Assembly (NCBI GenBank): GCA_009760855.2
Contig: WPIO01000002.1
Location: 12,748,001-12,808,000, forward strand
DNA from: Cristatella mucedo
Taxonomy: Eukaryota; Bryozoa; Phylactolaemata; Cristatellidae
DNA: 60,000 nt
Reading direction: 5' to 3'
Under the pieces are notes generated by a model. It was not told where the DNA came from. It saw only the letters and a list, made by a program, of their open reading frames with translations, and ran no database searches. Within the stretch, counting starts at the first letter, position 1, and the number at the start of each line of letters is the position of its first letter. Made by a program: the position numbers and the translations under genes. Below are positions 21,398 to 57,236 of the stretch, one piece after another.

Positions 21398-21750
21398 AGT
21401 TACGTTTTGTACGTTCTTCGTGCCCGGTACATGGTCTGGAATCGCATTGCACTTCGCATGGCAAAAAATCTGGACTAGCAATTCAATTACAAAGTCTGCC
21501 CGATAAGCAGGGAGATCCCAAAAAACGCGCAGCGGCACTGCAGTCGCCCCCCCCCCCAGCCGCCGTCCAAGGCCGCGGCGACCGGATGGCAGGTTCAGGA
21601 GCGTGCGCAGCGCACCGCGACGTCCACTGCTTAGCGGCGGACAATGAATCAAGGTCCCGGCACGTCGGCGCGCGCCTGCTCTGCTGCCAAACGACGGCTC
21701 TTGCGTCATTTTGATAACAGCAACGGGAGAGCATTTTTTCCGGATATTGA

Positions 21751-21760
21751 CCATATAAGG
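21751..21760 (+). promoter_or_regulatory. CArG box (SRF site) upstream of WDR1
   Basis: CCATATAAGG fits the consensus CC(A/T)6GG exactly and lies 111 bases before the WDR1 start codon. Serum response factor binds such sites and controls many actin-cytoskeleton genes, so the placement fits the gene's role. The ATATAAGG part might instead act as a TATA-like element; the two readings are not exclusive. Confidence 0.6.
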
Positions 21761-21870
21761 CGGGCCCTCCCCCATTGCCCGGATTTTACCGGAAGTCGGT
21801 GCGTCCTCATAAATCAACCGGCGGTTCGGTGGCGTAGCGACTCAACGTTGTTAAAGCCTTTCTGCGAGAC

Positions 21871-35107
<13,237 letters not shown>

Positions 35108-36009
35108 AGCCGTGTCACGGTCATGCACGAAAAAAGCATGTCGCACGATCCAAGCCTGTGCTCAGCGGAAGGGCGGCGAACAGAGCACACCATCTGCTAG
35201 ATAGTGTCTTTGTACAAGCGGCACATGTATTTTGAAATACTAATAGTAAAAAGGCGCGCCACTTGTGGCAGTGAGTGTGGCATTTGCTTTTGACTACGGC
35301 CCACATCAGTCTTTGCTGCTGCTGCTGTAATAGTTGTGTGCCGAGCTCGTCTTTTTCTGTATGTTTCACGAGTCGACCACTCGGCAAGCAAGCTTAACCG
35401 GTGCCACCTTCGCCACGAATGCTAATGGAGGGTTGCCGCTGGTGCAACGTGGGCGCGCAATAAATTTTCTGAGGGTTTGCTAAACATGTTACATGCCTTG
35501 CACGCTCTGTCGTGCTGCAGCCGAGCACGGGTCGTGTGGATCCGGAGACTAGAGCTCGGGGCTCTAGAGTGAGTGCTGGCTTGCATGGAGTACCTGAGCG
35601 AGCCATTCTTTTGGTAGCCTCCGGATCTGCTGCCACCACCGCTGCTTAAGGAGCGTGCAATGTCAAAGCTTCCGACAGGCCTTAGAGGCACACTTAGGCA
35701 GCGCGTGCGGGCCACACCACCTGCAAGCTGGGTAAGGATGCTGGGTAAGTGGGCACTATACGGGAGCTGCGCACATCATGCGGAGCGTAGAGGAGCTCAA
35801 TGTGCACATCGGCTCGGTCGTATCGAATGGCAAGCTGTGCGTGCTCACGTGTTCGGCTGGATACAGAAGCCGGGACACGGGAAAAGTGGTGTCAAGATAG
35901 AGCCCGCTATAGGACACATGTCCAGAGAACGTCAGCTACAGAAAGCCAAGCAGAAACCAGCTACCATTAGCAGAACTCGTGCGCACGATAGCCTGATGAT
36001 GGTGTAGCT
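35108..36009. other. WDR1 3' flank
   Basis: A polyadenylation signal AATAAA occurs at 35459-35464, 352 bases after the stop codon. No coding sequence is recognised in the rest; ORFs on both strands lack family resemblance. Confidence 0.5.
35459..35464 (+). terminator. Candidate poly(A) signal of WDR1
   Basis: AATAAA, the first exact hexamer downstream of the WDR1 stop on this strand. A cleavage site about 10-30 bases further is expected but not visible from sequence alone. Confidence 0.45.
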
Positions 36010-36203
36010 CGGAGCGTTGGTTCTCAACCTTCTTAATGGCGCGACCCTTAAATAGTTCCTCACGTTGTGGGGACCCCAACCATAAAATTATTGTGTGCAA
36101 AATGTGGAAATGCATGTGTTCTGCTGGTCTAAGGCCACTCCTGTGAAAGCTCGTTCGACCCCCCCCCCCAAAAAGGTCGCGACCCACAGGTTGAGAACCG
36201 CTG
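36010..36203 (+). mobile_element. SPIN-like hAT MITE, second copy
   Basis: It matches the copy at 31277-31461 over its length: GTTGGTTCTCAACCTTCTTA at the start, CCAACCATAAAATTATTGTG and TGCAAAATGTGGAAATG inside, and CACAGGTTGAGAACCGCTG at the end. A run of Cs near 36160 replaces part of the usual GACCCCCAAAGGGG. The flanks GTGTAGCT and ATGTAGCA are a plausible decayed 8-bp target duplication. Confidence 0.75.
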
Positions 36204-38487
36204 ATGTAGCAGATTGGAAAATTTGAATGGCAGCTGCTGTCATGCATCTGCCCGAGTTGCCATGCATCTACTCGCCTTTGTCGAAGGGAGCGAGTGCAGC
36301 TGCGCGATCAGCATTGAGCAGATCAGCATTGAGCTCAGCATTGCGCTTTGCTCTCCAGCAGGCGAAACCGGTCGAGCGTTGGCCTCGGTCCGGCTGACCA
36401 GCCTCCGGAGTCGCCGGCTTCGACACTGTAGTCTAGCGTTCAGGGCAAAGGGCTCGGATTTCACTGGGCAAACTGGAGCCCTAATGGGTTTCATAGGGAG
36501 CTCTTGGGACTGGGAGGTGTGAAGGGGCTTTGTATGGAGTTTAGCTACGCTCGGAGTGTCGGTGAGAGCATGATTGCTCAGTCGGATGTGGACCTGACCG
36601 CTTCACCTCGAGGGCTCTGCCTCTGCTGTGCACTTTTACTATTTACTATTATTTACTATTTACTCGATTACTCGAGTCACTTGAGTTGTGTGTCAATCAT
36701 ACATAAGTTATTTTCAGCTATTTTACGGACTACTTTAGTCACGGCTCACACACTGAATCCGGTTTTGGCTTAAAAAAAATTAACCCAGTGTTAGTGACGG
36801 CACTGCACCTGGGTATTGCCCGTTAGCTTAGCGCACCAGTCTGTGAGAATACAAGTCATGAACGTGACACATGCATCGGCATGACTGCTTGGACATGCAG
36901 CGCAGAGCTGCACTGTTACGAAAGGCGTGGCCGCTGAGCCAAACAGCGTTTAGCCAGCTTGCAGCCGGCTTGTCTCGCTCGTAGCTCTGCTTTTGCTTTA
37001 CTTCGTAGGGTTTTCTCCACAAGCCTTTTTCCGAGTGCACACTCAGTCGGGGAGTGGGTGGGGACACACAAAAAAGAAGTCTCGACCGGCTGCCGTTTTC
37101 GCTCACACACGTAGTGAGCAAGTTCGTTTATTAGCAATGCGGCATTTTGATTCGTGTCGGGGTCGGGCGTTAGCACACGAACGCAAACGCCAGTCCGGCC
37201 GGCCGACGACAGGGACTCGTACCTACCGACGCACGCACGGAATACGCACAGATTTGCCCAGTGGACGAGCTTGCCTCTCGCCAGCAGAGTGCAGGCGAGA
37301 CGCCGGCTGCGAGCCGCTCACGCCATCGGATGCCCGGCGCTAGAAAGAGCCTCGCGCTGTTTCGCGGTACTCTGTGCATACTTGCAGAGTCACGAAGCAC
37401 TTTAGCTCACGTCACTCTGGAGCAGGAGCCGAGTGCCAGTGACTTCGCATGTGTGGCAAAAGCGTAGCCCGGCATGGGCAACAAGTGGCGTTGCCAGGGA
37501 GGGGCAGCAAAGCCGACACGGGAGCGCTCGCGCGCTGCGGCATCGCAATACCGCCTGTGATACCCTGATGCACCGCGATACCCTGTGCTCCGACGGTCCG
37601 CCGAAGCCCCAGCGCTGCAGACCCGGATGCATTTGCACGGCAGGTAGACAGCAGCCGCTTGCAGCATCGAGTGGCTCAGCTGCAAGCTCGTAGCGCAATC
37701 TGTTCCGGTTGTTTCAGTCTACAACAGCCAATGAGGGCGATCGAGATGGCTGATCATTGCATGCTTAAAAGACGGCAGAGTCGCAAATGCCGCCTGCCCA
37801 TCGGGCGAGGCCTGACTGGCAAAAAGGATTGATGCAAAAGTGGGCGGGGCGACTCGTTTCGATGGGGCTCAGGAAGCAGAGAGAGAGAGGGAGAGAGAGC
37901 AGTCGAGCCGCAGGAGAGTCGAGGTGGAGCTTGATGAGAGCGGGCACAGCTTGGATGATTGACGAATTGATGATGCAGATGCAAAACGACAAAGCTTCGG
38001 ATGCAGGAGCTCTGGGTGTGCATGCAGCGTCTCGCAGCATGTCCACCTCTGTTCATGTGGCAATTTGCATGGCCGTTGGATTCCTCTTTCTAGCTCGCAT
38101 GTACTCTACCCCATCATTGTTACAACATAATCAGTCAGACAGAGAGCTAAAGACAGAAGAAAGACAGAAGAAGAAAGAAGAGAGACATAGAGACAAAACT
38201 AAGTTGAGTGGATGTATAGCACGTGCGGGAAAGGAGGAAGAGAGGGTATTGAGGCTTACCCTAGGTGCTTGCAGTAGACTTAACTCTCTAGCTCTCGATT
38301 TGCGGTACGTATTATTGTGTTGTGCTGGACCAAGCAAGACGGCATTCCAAGTAGCTTCGCCAGACGTGTCCAGTCACGCGAGTTTTACCAATTAGCCCTC
38401 CCCATTTTTAGCAAGGAGCTGACGACATTGATCCATAGAGCCTTGCTATTGCTTGTAACCTTGGCTGCTACCAGTAGAAGTCCTCAG
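36204..38487. other. Intergenic, partly CpG-rich, no gene recognised
   Basis: A GC-rich stretch at about 36960-37700 gives overlapping ORFs on both strands. A 202-codon + strand ORF (37787-38395) is low in family-like content and rich in Arg/Glu/Lys runs from a GAGA tract. None shows conserved motifs. I see no RNA gene. Confidence 0.4.
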
Positions 38488-38579
38488 TCATGATGGCATG
38501 CACGAGTCAGGCTGCGATTAGTAAACTGACCTGCGACGGTTCGGGAGATCTCGCAATAGTATGGAATCTTGCCAATTAA
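38488..38579 (+). CDS. Candidate alternative last exon of WDR1, or other WD40 exon
   Basis: After an acceptor-like TCCTCAG, the frame that fits the phase of WDR1 exon 14 (ending in one base, A) reads IMMACTSQAAISKL, then TCDGSGDLAIVWNLAN and TAA. The end resembles the last strand of a WD40 repeat (S.GDLAIVWNL). Using it in place of 35001-35107 would give a different C-terminus. Alternatives are a stray exon of another gene or chance. No further exons were recognised near it. Confidence 0.3.
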
Positions 38580-38705
38580 GAAATCCGATTATCTCTTGAC
38601 TCCAGATCCATGTAATCATCGTCGAACACTTTCCTTTCATGCTTTCAGGGGCGCGAAAGGGCCACTACATGTACTGTAGACTGCATATACAACTTGCGAT
38701 ACGTT

Positions 38706-39780
38706 TAATAATAATAATAATACACTTTATAAAGCACCCTCAGAGAACTCAATCTCTTTCTATGTGCTATACATTTGCTACAAAGAGAAATGCAATTGAA
38801 TGGTGAGTAATATCATGCTTGATAAACAAACGACATTTATAACATGGATGGGGTGACATGCACAGGGTCAGCATGCAAATGTGGTTAGTGGCAACATGCA
38901 CAGTGTCAGCACGCATAAGCACATCAAGGACGAATCACAGGGACCCACTAAAGGCTGTCATAAATAGGTGTGTTTTTAAGTTCTTTTTAAATGTGGTCAA
39001 GTCAGGGGATGTTCTGAAGCAAGTCGGGAGGGAGTTCCAGGCTTTGGGAGCATACGAACTAAATGCACGGTCTCCAAAGGCTTTCAGGTTTGTACGAGGT
39101 ATTGGTAGACTGTTGGATTCCGAAAAGTGGGTGGTACGATGCTTGGCCTGGTGGGGAGTAGATCTGAGAGATAGGCTGGAGCGAAAGAATGAAGTGACCT
39201 AAAAGTGAGCGACAAAACCTTGAAGTCAATCCGTTGCTTGACTGGTAGCCAGTGCAAGTCGGCGAGAAGTGGTGTGATATGGCAGCTGCGATGCTCACGA
39301 CAGACAAGCCTAGCTGAGGAGTTTTGCACCAGCTGTAATCGCCTGATCGCACATGCCGATAGGCCAGTAAGCAGTGAGTTGCAGAAGGCGAGATGGGATG
39401 TCACGAATGCATGGACCAACTTAGACGTGGTATCCGTATCTAAACAAGCCCAAATTTTAGCAATATTATGTAGCTGAAAGTAGGCAGATTTGACTGTGGA
39501 GCTGATGTGGTCGTCTAACGAGAGGTCACTTTGGAACATGACACCTAGATTTCGAGCTGATTCAACAGGAGATATGCTGGCAGAGACAATTTTGAGTGTC
39601 AGCCTTTCCAATTTTTGAATCACACTGGGTTTGCCCATAACTAGTAAGTTAGTTTTATCATAATTTAATTTTAAGAAATTTGCTGCTATCCATGTGCGGA
39701 TGTCATCAATACATGCAGCAAGTGAGTTGAGAGAATTTGAGGTACTCGAAGGCTGGGAGGGATCAAAGCAAAGGTATATC
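38706..39780 (-). mobile_element. LINE (CR1/L2-like), 5'-truncated
   Basis: Minus strand: an open frame of 184 codons (39638-39084) with LGVMFQSDLSLDDHISSTVK, HAFVTSHLAFCNSLLTGLSA and LADLHWLPVKQRIDFKVLSL. The 5' side continues to about 39780, including the sequence that encodes the region after YADD in better copies. The tail hairpin has AGCAC/GTGCT arms in place of AGCGC/GCGCT. A (TTA)n tail is at 38706-38722. Confidence 0.85.
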
Positions 39781-40078
39781 CCATTGACGTTTTGATTCTT
39801 GTGTCCTCATTTTGTCACAGGGCCATAAACCTAATCAAAGGTATAGGCGACTTGCACGTTTGAGTTGCTCGCTTGATTTATCAAGGTGGAACGTATGCAG
39901 TACCTACACAGTGACAATACAGCAATCCATTCATCATTCCAAGGTATTCACTGCAGCCAAGTAGCAGCTCACGGTGGCTATCGAGAGCAATCAGCTGACT
40001 GCAGGCTCAACGAAGAGTCTCTTATAATTAACGACAATTAATTCCTTGAACAGAGAAAAATACAACGAAGCTAGTACA

Positions 40079-40079
<1 letters not shown>

Positions 40080-40165
<86 letters not shown>
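40080..40165 (+). repeat. (GA)n microsatellite
   Basis: A GA array with few interruptions, about 250 bases downstream (on the minus strand) of the stop codon of the MFS gene. Confidence 0.9.
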
Positions 40166-40168
<3 letters not shown>

Positions 40169-40413
40169 AGAGAGAGACAGAGTCTAAGAGAGTGAGAGAG
40201 AATACGACGACATCAAATACGAACGAAGCACGACTGCAATGAGAAGCCACGAAGGCTGCTTACAAGCGAACGACCGAAAGGAATTTGGCAGGCAGCGGGC
40301 GTTGCAGATAGCACCTGTCGCCTGCACAAAAGTTTACGCATTGCATAAGGCCATTTTCTCGCATACAAGATACCAGAAATGATGAGGACAACTTGGGTAT
40401 GCATGCACGCACC

Positions 40414-51229
<10,816 letters not shown>

Positions 51230-53300
51230 GCTCAAGTCAGTAGAGGAAATACACTAAAAACACGGGAGGCTAGCCGATTTCTCGCTGGGTACGGAGAGCC
51301 GGCAAATCTACAGTCAACTGATCGGTAGCACCACTAGCGACGAATAGCAGGACCTCGTGCTGTGCCGTCTCGATAGGTCAGCTGACTCTGGACATATACG
51401 CACTAGGGTAACTAGATGCTCGGGTTATGAAAGCAGCAAGGTTCGGTTCCGCCCTCCAAGCACGTCACGGGAACACGGGAAGTGTTGGGGGTTCCCATAG
51501 ATATACTGGATAAGCCATGCCTACGTTGACTTCCTGGCGACCGTGTCGCTTCTTGCCAGCCTAGGTCTGATCGGCCACATGCCGACTGTGGTCACCGGTA
51601 GCAGGAATTCGCAAGAACTCGAAAATTGATCAACAGTCTAGGTTTCGGCTGAAAGTTCCTTACTATCGTATGAATCTTCCATCAGGATTGATGCTACATT
51701 CGCTTTTTTTGCTGACGATGCTAGTCAGAAAGTGCGCCAACATTTCGGTGTTTAGCGCCAGGCGTGACTCGCCGGAGCTAGTTCAGATGACGTTCCATTC
51801 CCAACCATATCAACCACAAGGTTCAGCAATTGTAACCTTCACATATGTGCGGCAGCCTTGAGCTAACTGCCGGTTCCTCCAAGTGGCTCATCGCTCCACA
51901 GGCCATGTGACCGTCGATAGCAATTCGCCGCCTGCCTATCCGCTGGCTGGTCCGGACTACATCCAACTTCTCTTCTTTTTCCTCACACCACCCGACCAGT
52001 GACTCCCAACAACAACGCAAATCCGCTTAATCCATGTGTTGAATTACACGCCGTCGTCAGGCAGCACAGTATGTGGGGGAATCATCTCCTTCCTCGAACG
52101 TGGCCCTGCACAGCAGCAGAGGCTACTAGGGATCCGGACGTTGCCTTAAATTCTCTCGTAGGCCACTTGGTGTGCTATGGATCCTGTCCTGTTATCAGAT
52201 AAATCCAGACCTCTCCGAGCCATCGCATTCTGAGCGCTGATAATTTTACAAATTTTAAGTATTTGTGTTGTTTCATAAGTTTCATAACAACTTCTGTGCA
52301 GTACAGGGTTCCGAGTCCAGCCGTAGTGCAAAGTACCGTAAACCGTACCAAAAGCCGTAGCCAAATACCCCTTCATCCCAGAATGGTGATGTCTTTGGAA
52401 CGCACTTGTATTGAGTATATTTTGCTTTAACACCGCTTCAAGAATGCAGGACTTTAAGGAAAATAGTGAACTTGGATTCATTAGTATACAAAACTCTTTG
52501 CAACCCAGTCATCGTTCAAAGGGCGCGGTCTCTCTAGCCCATTGCGGCCTGCTTAATTTTTGATGCCACGTTATCGAAAGTTTATGCAGATATAAATAAA
52601 TTATAAATTATAAATAAATTATGTAAAGAAATATTTCTAGCGAAACCTTTTCAGCACAGTTGATTCGCCTAGATTTAGCCTCGTTGTCAGTCAGAGCAGA
52701 CATACCGATGCACGTCTAAGAGAAAAGCTCTCCCTCAGCAGTTATGTTGTAATGGCTATATCCTAATAATTTTCCTGCCTAGGCAGCGCCACCCACTGCA
52801 TCCTTTTGTAGTTTCTGTGGATCGTGCTAGTCTGAGCTGCTTCTTAATGTAGCCTATATATTCGTTCTGAAACCCTCAGATCCCTTGCAATGCATACACA
52901 ACTGTAGCTAGCCAAAAGCCGTCTCGAAATGCATAAGCTAGTTAATAAGCCAAGTTCCCTTGCTTTGCACCTCTGTGACAGCCGTTTAGCTACTCAATCA
53001 CCTCGAAATTTGGCGGAAAAAGAAAGTCAAATTAACTACCAGTCTGGAACAAATATCTCTTCTCAGACAAAAGTGTCTTAAACATTAAATCTGGGCACAA
53101 CTTTTAGTGAAACAGTACAGCCGTGAATAAAAGACGTACAACGACCGTTTTTATTCCTGAACCATTTTGGCCTGGTATATTTGCTACTCCCCGAACCTAC
53201 AGATTGGGTCTTACCTTAGTCGGAAGACTCCAGTGGTTGGGTGAGAACGGCTTGCGGTAATCAGAGAAGCCCACACAGTATGGGAAGACCAAATCAACTC
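51230..53300. other. Intergenic, upstream of the MFS gene
   Basis: No gene is recognised on either strand. The first few hundred bases beyond 51229 should hold the MFS promoter, but I see no TATA box or other clear element. An AT-rich patch with TAAATTATAAA repeats lies at 52590-52625. Confidence 0.45.
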
Positions 53301-54060
53301 CGTGCTTGGTTAACCTCTTTTCACAATTTATACTCTCCCTAGTGACAATATAATCACCAAGCACAATTTAAGCTTTCACCTTCACGCGGAGGACATGGGC
53401 TGTACTGCTGCTATTCGCACTTAGATTGCGGCACTGAATTCCTAAAATTGAATGGCGATATAACCAACTTACTAGCTATTCGTAGACCTAATACTACTAA
53501 GAAATTGAAAAACATCCCTTAAATAGGCTCGACTAGTATATCTTTTGCAGCGTCTGCACACAATCCGGGTGTCCTTCTCTGAAATGACCTTTCACTAGAC
53601 GACCTGATCTGCTCCGTAGTCAAGTCAGCCTACTCACAGCTACGTACACTGGGAAAATTCGGGCCTTGTGTGACAGGAATACCACGTTCAAATTGGTCTA
53701 TGCGTTTGTGACATCGCGTTGATATTTTTGCAACTTTCTGCTAACTGCTATTCCAGCCGGTTAAACAAACAGCTTACAATCGGCGAAAAAGTCTGCAGCT
53801 GGGTCTGTCGTGAACGTCACAGTTGCCCCCACTACCACATATTTACCGATTTTCACTGACTAGCCATCAAGCAGAGTATCGAATGCAAGGTTTTTGTCAC
53901 ACGCTTTAACTCTCTTCGTTCTCTCGCTCCAGCCGGAATACTTAACTGATCTACTTCATAATCAGGCTAGGCACAATTCCATCTAATCTTCTGACGTCAG
54001 TCCTTCAGCTGTGCCCCAAATCAAACTTAAATCCTTTAGAAACCATAACATTAGTTCAAA
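53300..54060 (+). mobile_element. Degenerate LINE, 5' piece, interrupted by a younger LINE
   Basis: A broken + strand copy. Near 53560-53600 it has GTCCTTCTCTGAAATGACCT and TTTCACTAGACGACCTGATC (family: DLSLDDHIS), and near 53680-53790 the remnants of the VHAFVTSR...CNSLL region. It stops at about 54060, and its 3' end resumes at 55565, after the minus-strand LINE. Confidence 0.75.
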
Positions 54061-54062
54061 TT

Positions 54063-55562
54063 TATAATAATAATAAAAATATTGCACTTGATAAAGCGCC
54101 CTCAGAGAACTTAATCTCTTTCTAGGCGCTTTACATTTGCTGCAAAGTGATACGCAATAGAATAGTAAGTAAAATCATGCTTGAAAAACAAACAAAATGA
54201 ATAACATGGTTAGGGGTTACATGCACTGGGTCAGCATGCAAATGTGGTTAGTGGCAGCATGAACAGTGTCAGCACGCATAAGCACATCGAGGACGAATCA
54301 CAAGGACCCACTAAATGCTGTCCTAAATAGGTATGTTTTTAAATTTCTTTTAAATGTGGTCAGGTCAGGGGATGTTCTGATGCAGGTCGGGAGGGAGTTC
54401 CAGGCTGTGGGAGCATACGAGCTAAATGCACGGTCTCCAAAGGATTCGAGGTTTGTACGAGGTATTTCTAGACTGTTGGATTCCGAAAAGCGAGTGGTAC
54501 GATGCTTTGCCTGATGGGGTAGTATATCTGACAGATAGGCTGGAGCCATAGAATGAAGAGACCTAAAAGTGAGCGACAAAACCTTGAAGTCAATCCGTTG
54601 CTTCACTGGTAACCAGTGCAGGTCGGCGAGAAGTGGAGTAATGTGGCAACTGCGACGCTCACGACAGACAAGCCTAGCTGCAGAGTTTTGCACCAGCTGC
54701 AATCGCCTGATCGCACATGCTGGTAGGCCAGTAAGCAGTGAGTTGCAGAAGTCGAGACGAGATGTCACGAATGCATGGACCAACTTGGACGTGGTATCCT
54801 TATCTAAACAAGCCCTAATTTTAGCAATGTTATGAAGCTGAAAATAGGCTGATTTGACTGTGGAGCTGATGTGGTCGTCTAACGAGAGGTCGCTTTGGAA
54901 TATGACACCTAGATTTCGAGCATATGCAACTGGAGATATGCTGGCAGAGCCAATTTTGAAAGTCAGCCTTTCCAATTTCTGAATCACGCTGGGTTTGCCC
55001 ATAACTAGTAAGTTAGTTTTATCATCGTTTAGTTTTAGAAAATTTGCTGCCATCCATGATCGGATGTCATCAATGCATGCAGCAAGTGAGTTGAGAGAAT
55101 TTGAGGTGCTCGAAGGCTGGGAGGGATCAAAGCAAAGGTACAACTGAATGTCATCCGCATAGAAGTGAAAGCCTAGATTGTGCTTGGCAATCACATCAGC
55201 GAGAGGGAGAGTATAAACGGTGAAAAGGACCGGACCTAGCACAGAGCCCTGAGGTACTCCATATTTTAGAGGTACTTCAGATGATCTTTGTCCATTCACG
55301 TCAACACTCTGGAGTCTCCCACTGAGATAGGACCTGAACCACTGCAGAGCAGTGCCAGTGATGCCCAGGCGAGATGAGAGGCGCTCTAGAAGTACTTTGT
55401 GATCGATGGTATCAAAAGCTGCCGAAAGATCGAGCAAAACAAGAAGAGACACTCTACCCATGTCTGCATTCCTAAGTAGGTCGTTGTATACCCGAAGCAA
55501 TGCTGACTCTGTGGAGTGATTAGCTCTAAAGCCAGACTGGAACTTACTAGCAAGGTGTGAGG
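54063..55562 (-). mobile_element. LINE with a 400-codon RT ORF (CR1/L2-like)
   Basis: Best LINE copy in the window. The minus-strand ORF 55500-54298 covers most of the reverse transcriptase: SLLVLLDLSAAFDTIDHKVL (palm start), then YGVPQGSVLGPVLF, the catalytic FYADDIQLYL and FLKLNDDKTNLLVMG, followed by the family C-terminal part (LADLHWLPVKQRIDFKVLSL) and the stop. No stop interrupts it over 400 codons. The endonuclease part and start are missing (5' truncation at about 55562). The 3' UTR ends in the hairpin AAAGCGCCTAGAAAGAGATT and a (TTA)n tail at 54063. It is inserted in an older opposite-strand copy; flanks AGTTCAAAT and AGTTCTTAT look like a decayed target duplication. Confidence 0.9.
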
Positions 55563-55564
55563 TT

Positions 55565-55828
55565 TGTTGAGTTCTTATGCTCCACAGTCGTTGAACTCAC
55601 ATCGACTGACAGTATGATACCCCTCCTCTACTTGACGACATTTGGAAAGGAGTCTAAGCAAGCACTTACTACTCAGCGTATTGCGGCAGTCGCCCTTTGT
55701 GTGCTTACGTTGATGACGCTGTCTAAGTTATCATAGAGCAAGTAGCTTACTCCCTGTCCCATATATAGATTGGCTGGAAAGAGATTTAGTTCTTTGAAGA
55801 CGCTATATAAATGTATTTTTATTATTGT
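55565..55828 (+). mobile_element. Degenerate LINE, 3' piece of the interrupted copy
   Basis: It continues the copy that ends at 54060: AGTTCTTATGCTCCACAG (family: GTTCAGATGCTCCTAAAG), GACGACATTTGGAAAGGAGT and the tail hairpin GAAAGAGATTTAGTTCTTTG followed by a T/A-rich tail at 55828. Confidence 0.75.
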
Positions 55829-56470
55829 ACGTAGGCAGAACTATTTTTTATTGCATGTATAGATACATCTATCCTATCCGCTCGGTGTACTGCGTCTGAG
55901 CTTGCTCCAGCTCGAGCAGCGGAATTAGTCATCCAAATTGTCCGCTATCTGGACTTGTTAAAACATAAAATGGTACCTGTATATGTAATCAATCAGAAAA
56001 CATCTTGCGTCACAACCTCCAAGTACTCAAGAGACCGTCTCAAGAGAATCGCTGGTTCTTGTGCGTTCAAGTCACCGAATCAATCCATATGCTCGTCTCT
56101 GTTTCTGCTAATGCACACGCTTTGATAACGAAGCCTTCAATGAGCCAACTAGGCCGATCTCGCTTTCTTTTTCAAAACTAGCATGGATAGTCTGCGAGAT
56201 GGCTAGACTGTCGTCGATTACTGGAAAGGCTCTGCCTCTGCCTCAACTGGTCAACTTCAAACTTTACACAGAACCCATACAACAAACACATAGCAGCACT
56301 AATTCTTTAATAAGAAGCCTAGCTGTTGCGTAAAAACTGCCGTGCTATTTTCTTTCAGTTTAATGTGTATCAGGGAAACAACGTCTTCTGCAATATAACC
56401 TTGCGTTGATACGGATAAATTTCGTGCTATCAATACAAGTATGTATTCCATAGGGCAAACATTCCAAGGG

Positions 56471-57098
56471 CTACAAGCAATAAAACCACAGTGAGACAAG
56501 AACAGCCCACAAGTAAGTAGTTTTAGCGTACTGCAGCGTGCTTGGATTTTTGCTCCACTCATCTACCAAGTAGACTGGAGCTTTGCCCGATCAAACTCTC
56601 TGAACGCATTCTTCCTCCCCCTACCGCCCGGGGAGCAGTGGACTGATGGGCAAAGGCATTGACCAGTGCTCCGAACTGTACTAAAACTTGTCTATATAGG
56701 ATTTTGGATCCTAGAAAGTGATTATGTTTTTCGAAGGTTCTATATATATATATATATATTGTTAATATTTTTGGAAATATTTTACTGTGTTCTTATGAAG
56801 CAGCTTTTAAGTGCAGCCCAGCTTACTTTAATGATGCAATAATTTCATCTCTAGTATCGCGGCGGAAATGGGTTTCTTAAAGCCCTGCAAAAGTATGCAA
56901 CTGCTGTTGAACGTATCGAGCTCCTTACCCATGTGAGAGCGAGAGAGAGCGAGAACAAGAGAGAGAGAGAGAGCGAGAGAGAGAGAGCGGGAGGGAGAAA
57001 GAGAGAGAGAGAGAGCGAGAGAGAGAGGGAGCGAGAGGGAGAAAGAGAGAGCGAGAGAGAGCGAGAGGGAGAAAGAGAGAGTGAGAGAGAGAGAGGGG

Positions 57099-57167
<69 letters not shown>

Positions 57168-57199
57168 GGAGAAAAAGAGAGAGAGAGGGACTGACAGAA

Positions 57200-57236
<37 letters not shown>

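Noticed and set aside
37787-38395. A 202-codon ORF on the plus strand
   Set aside because: No recognisable motif, Arg/Glu/Lys runs from GAGA/GAAGAA tracts, and overlapping ORFs on the other strand; judged chance in GC-rich DNA.
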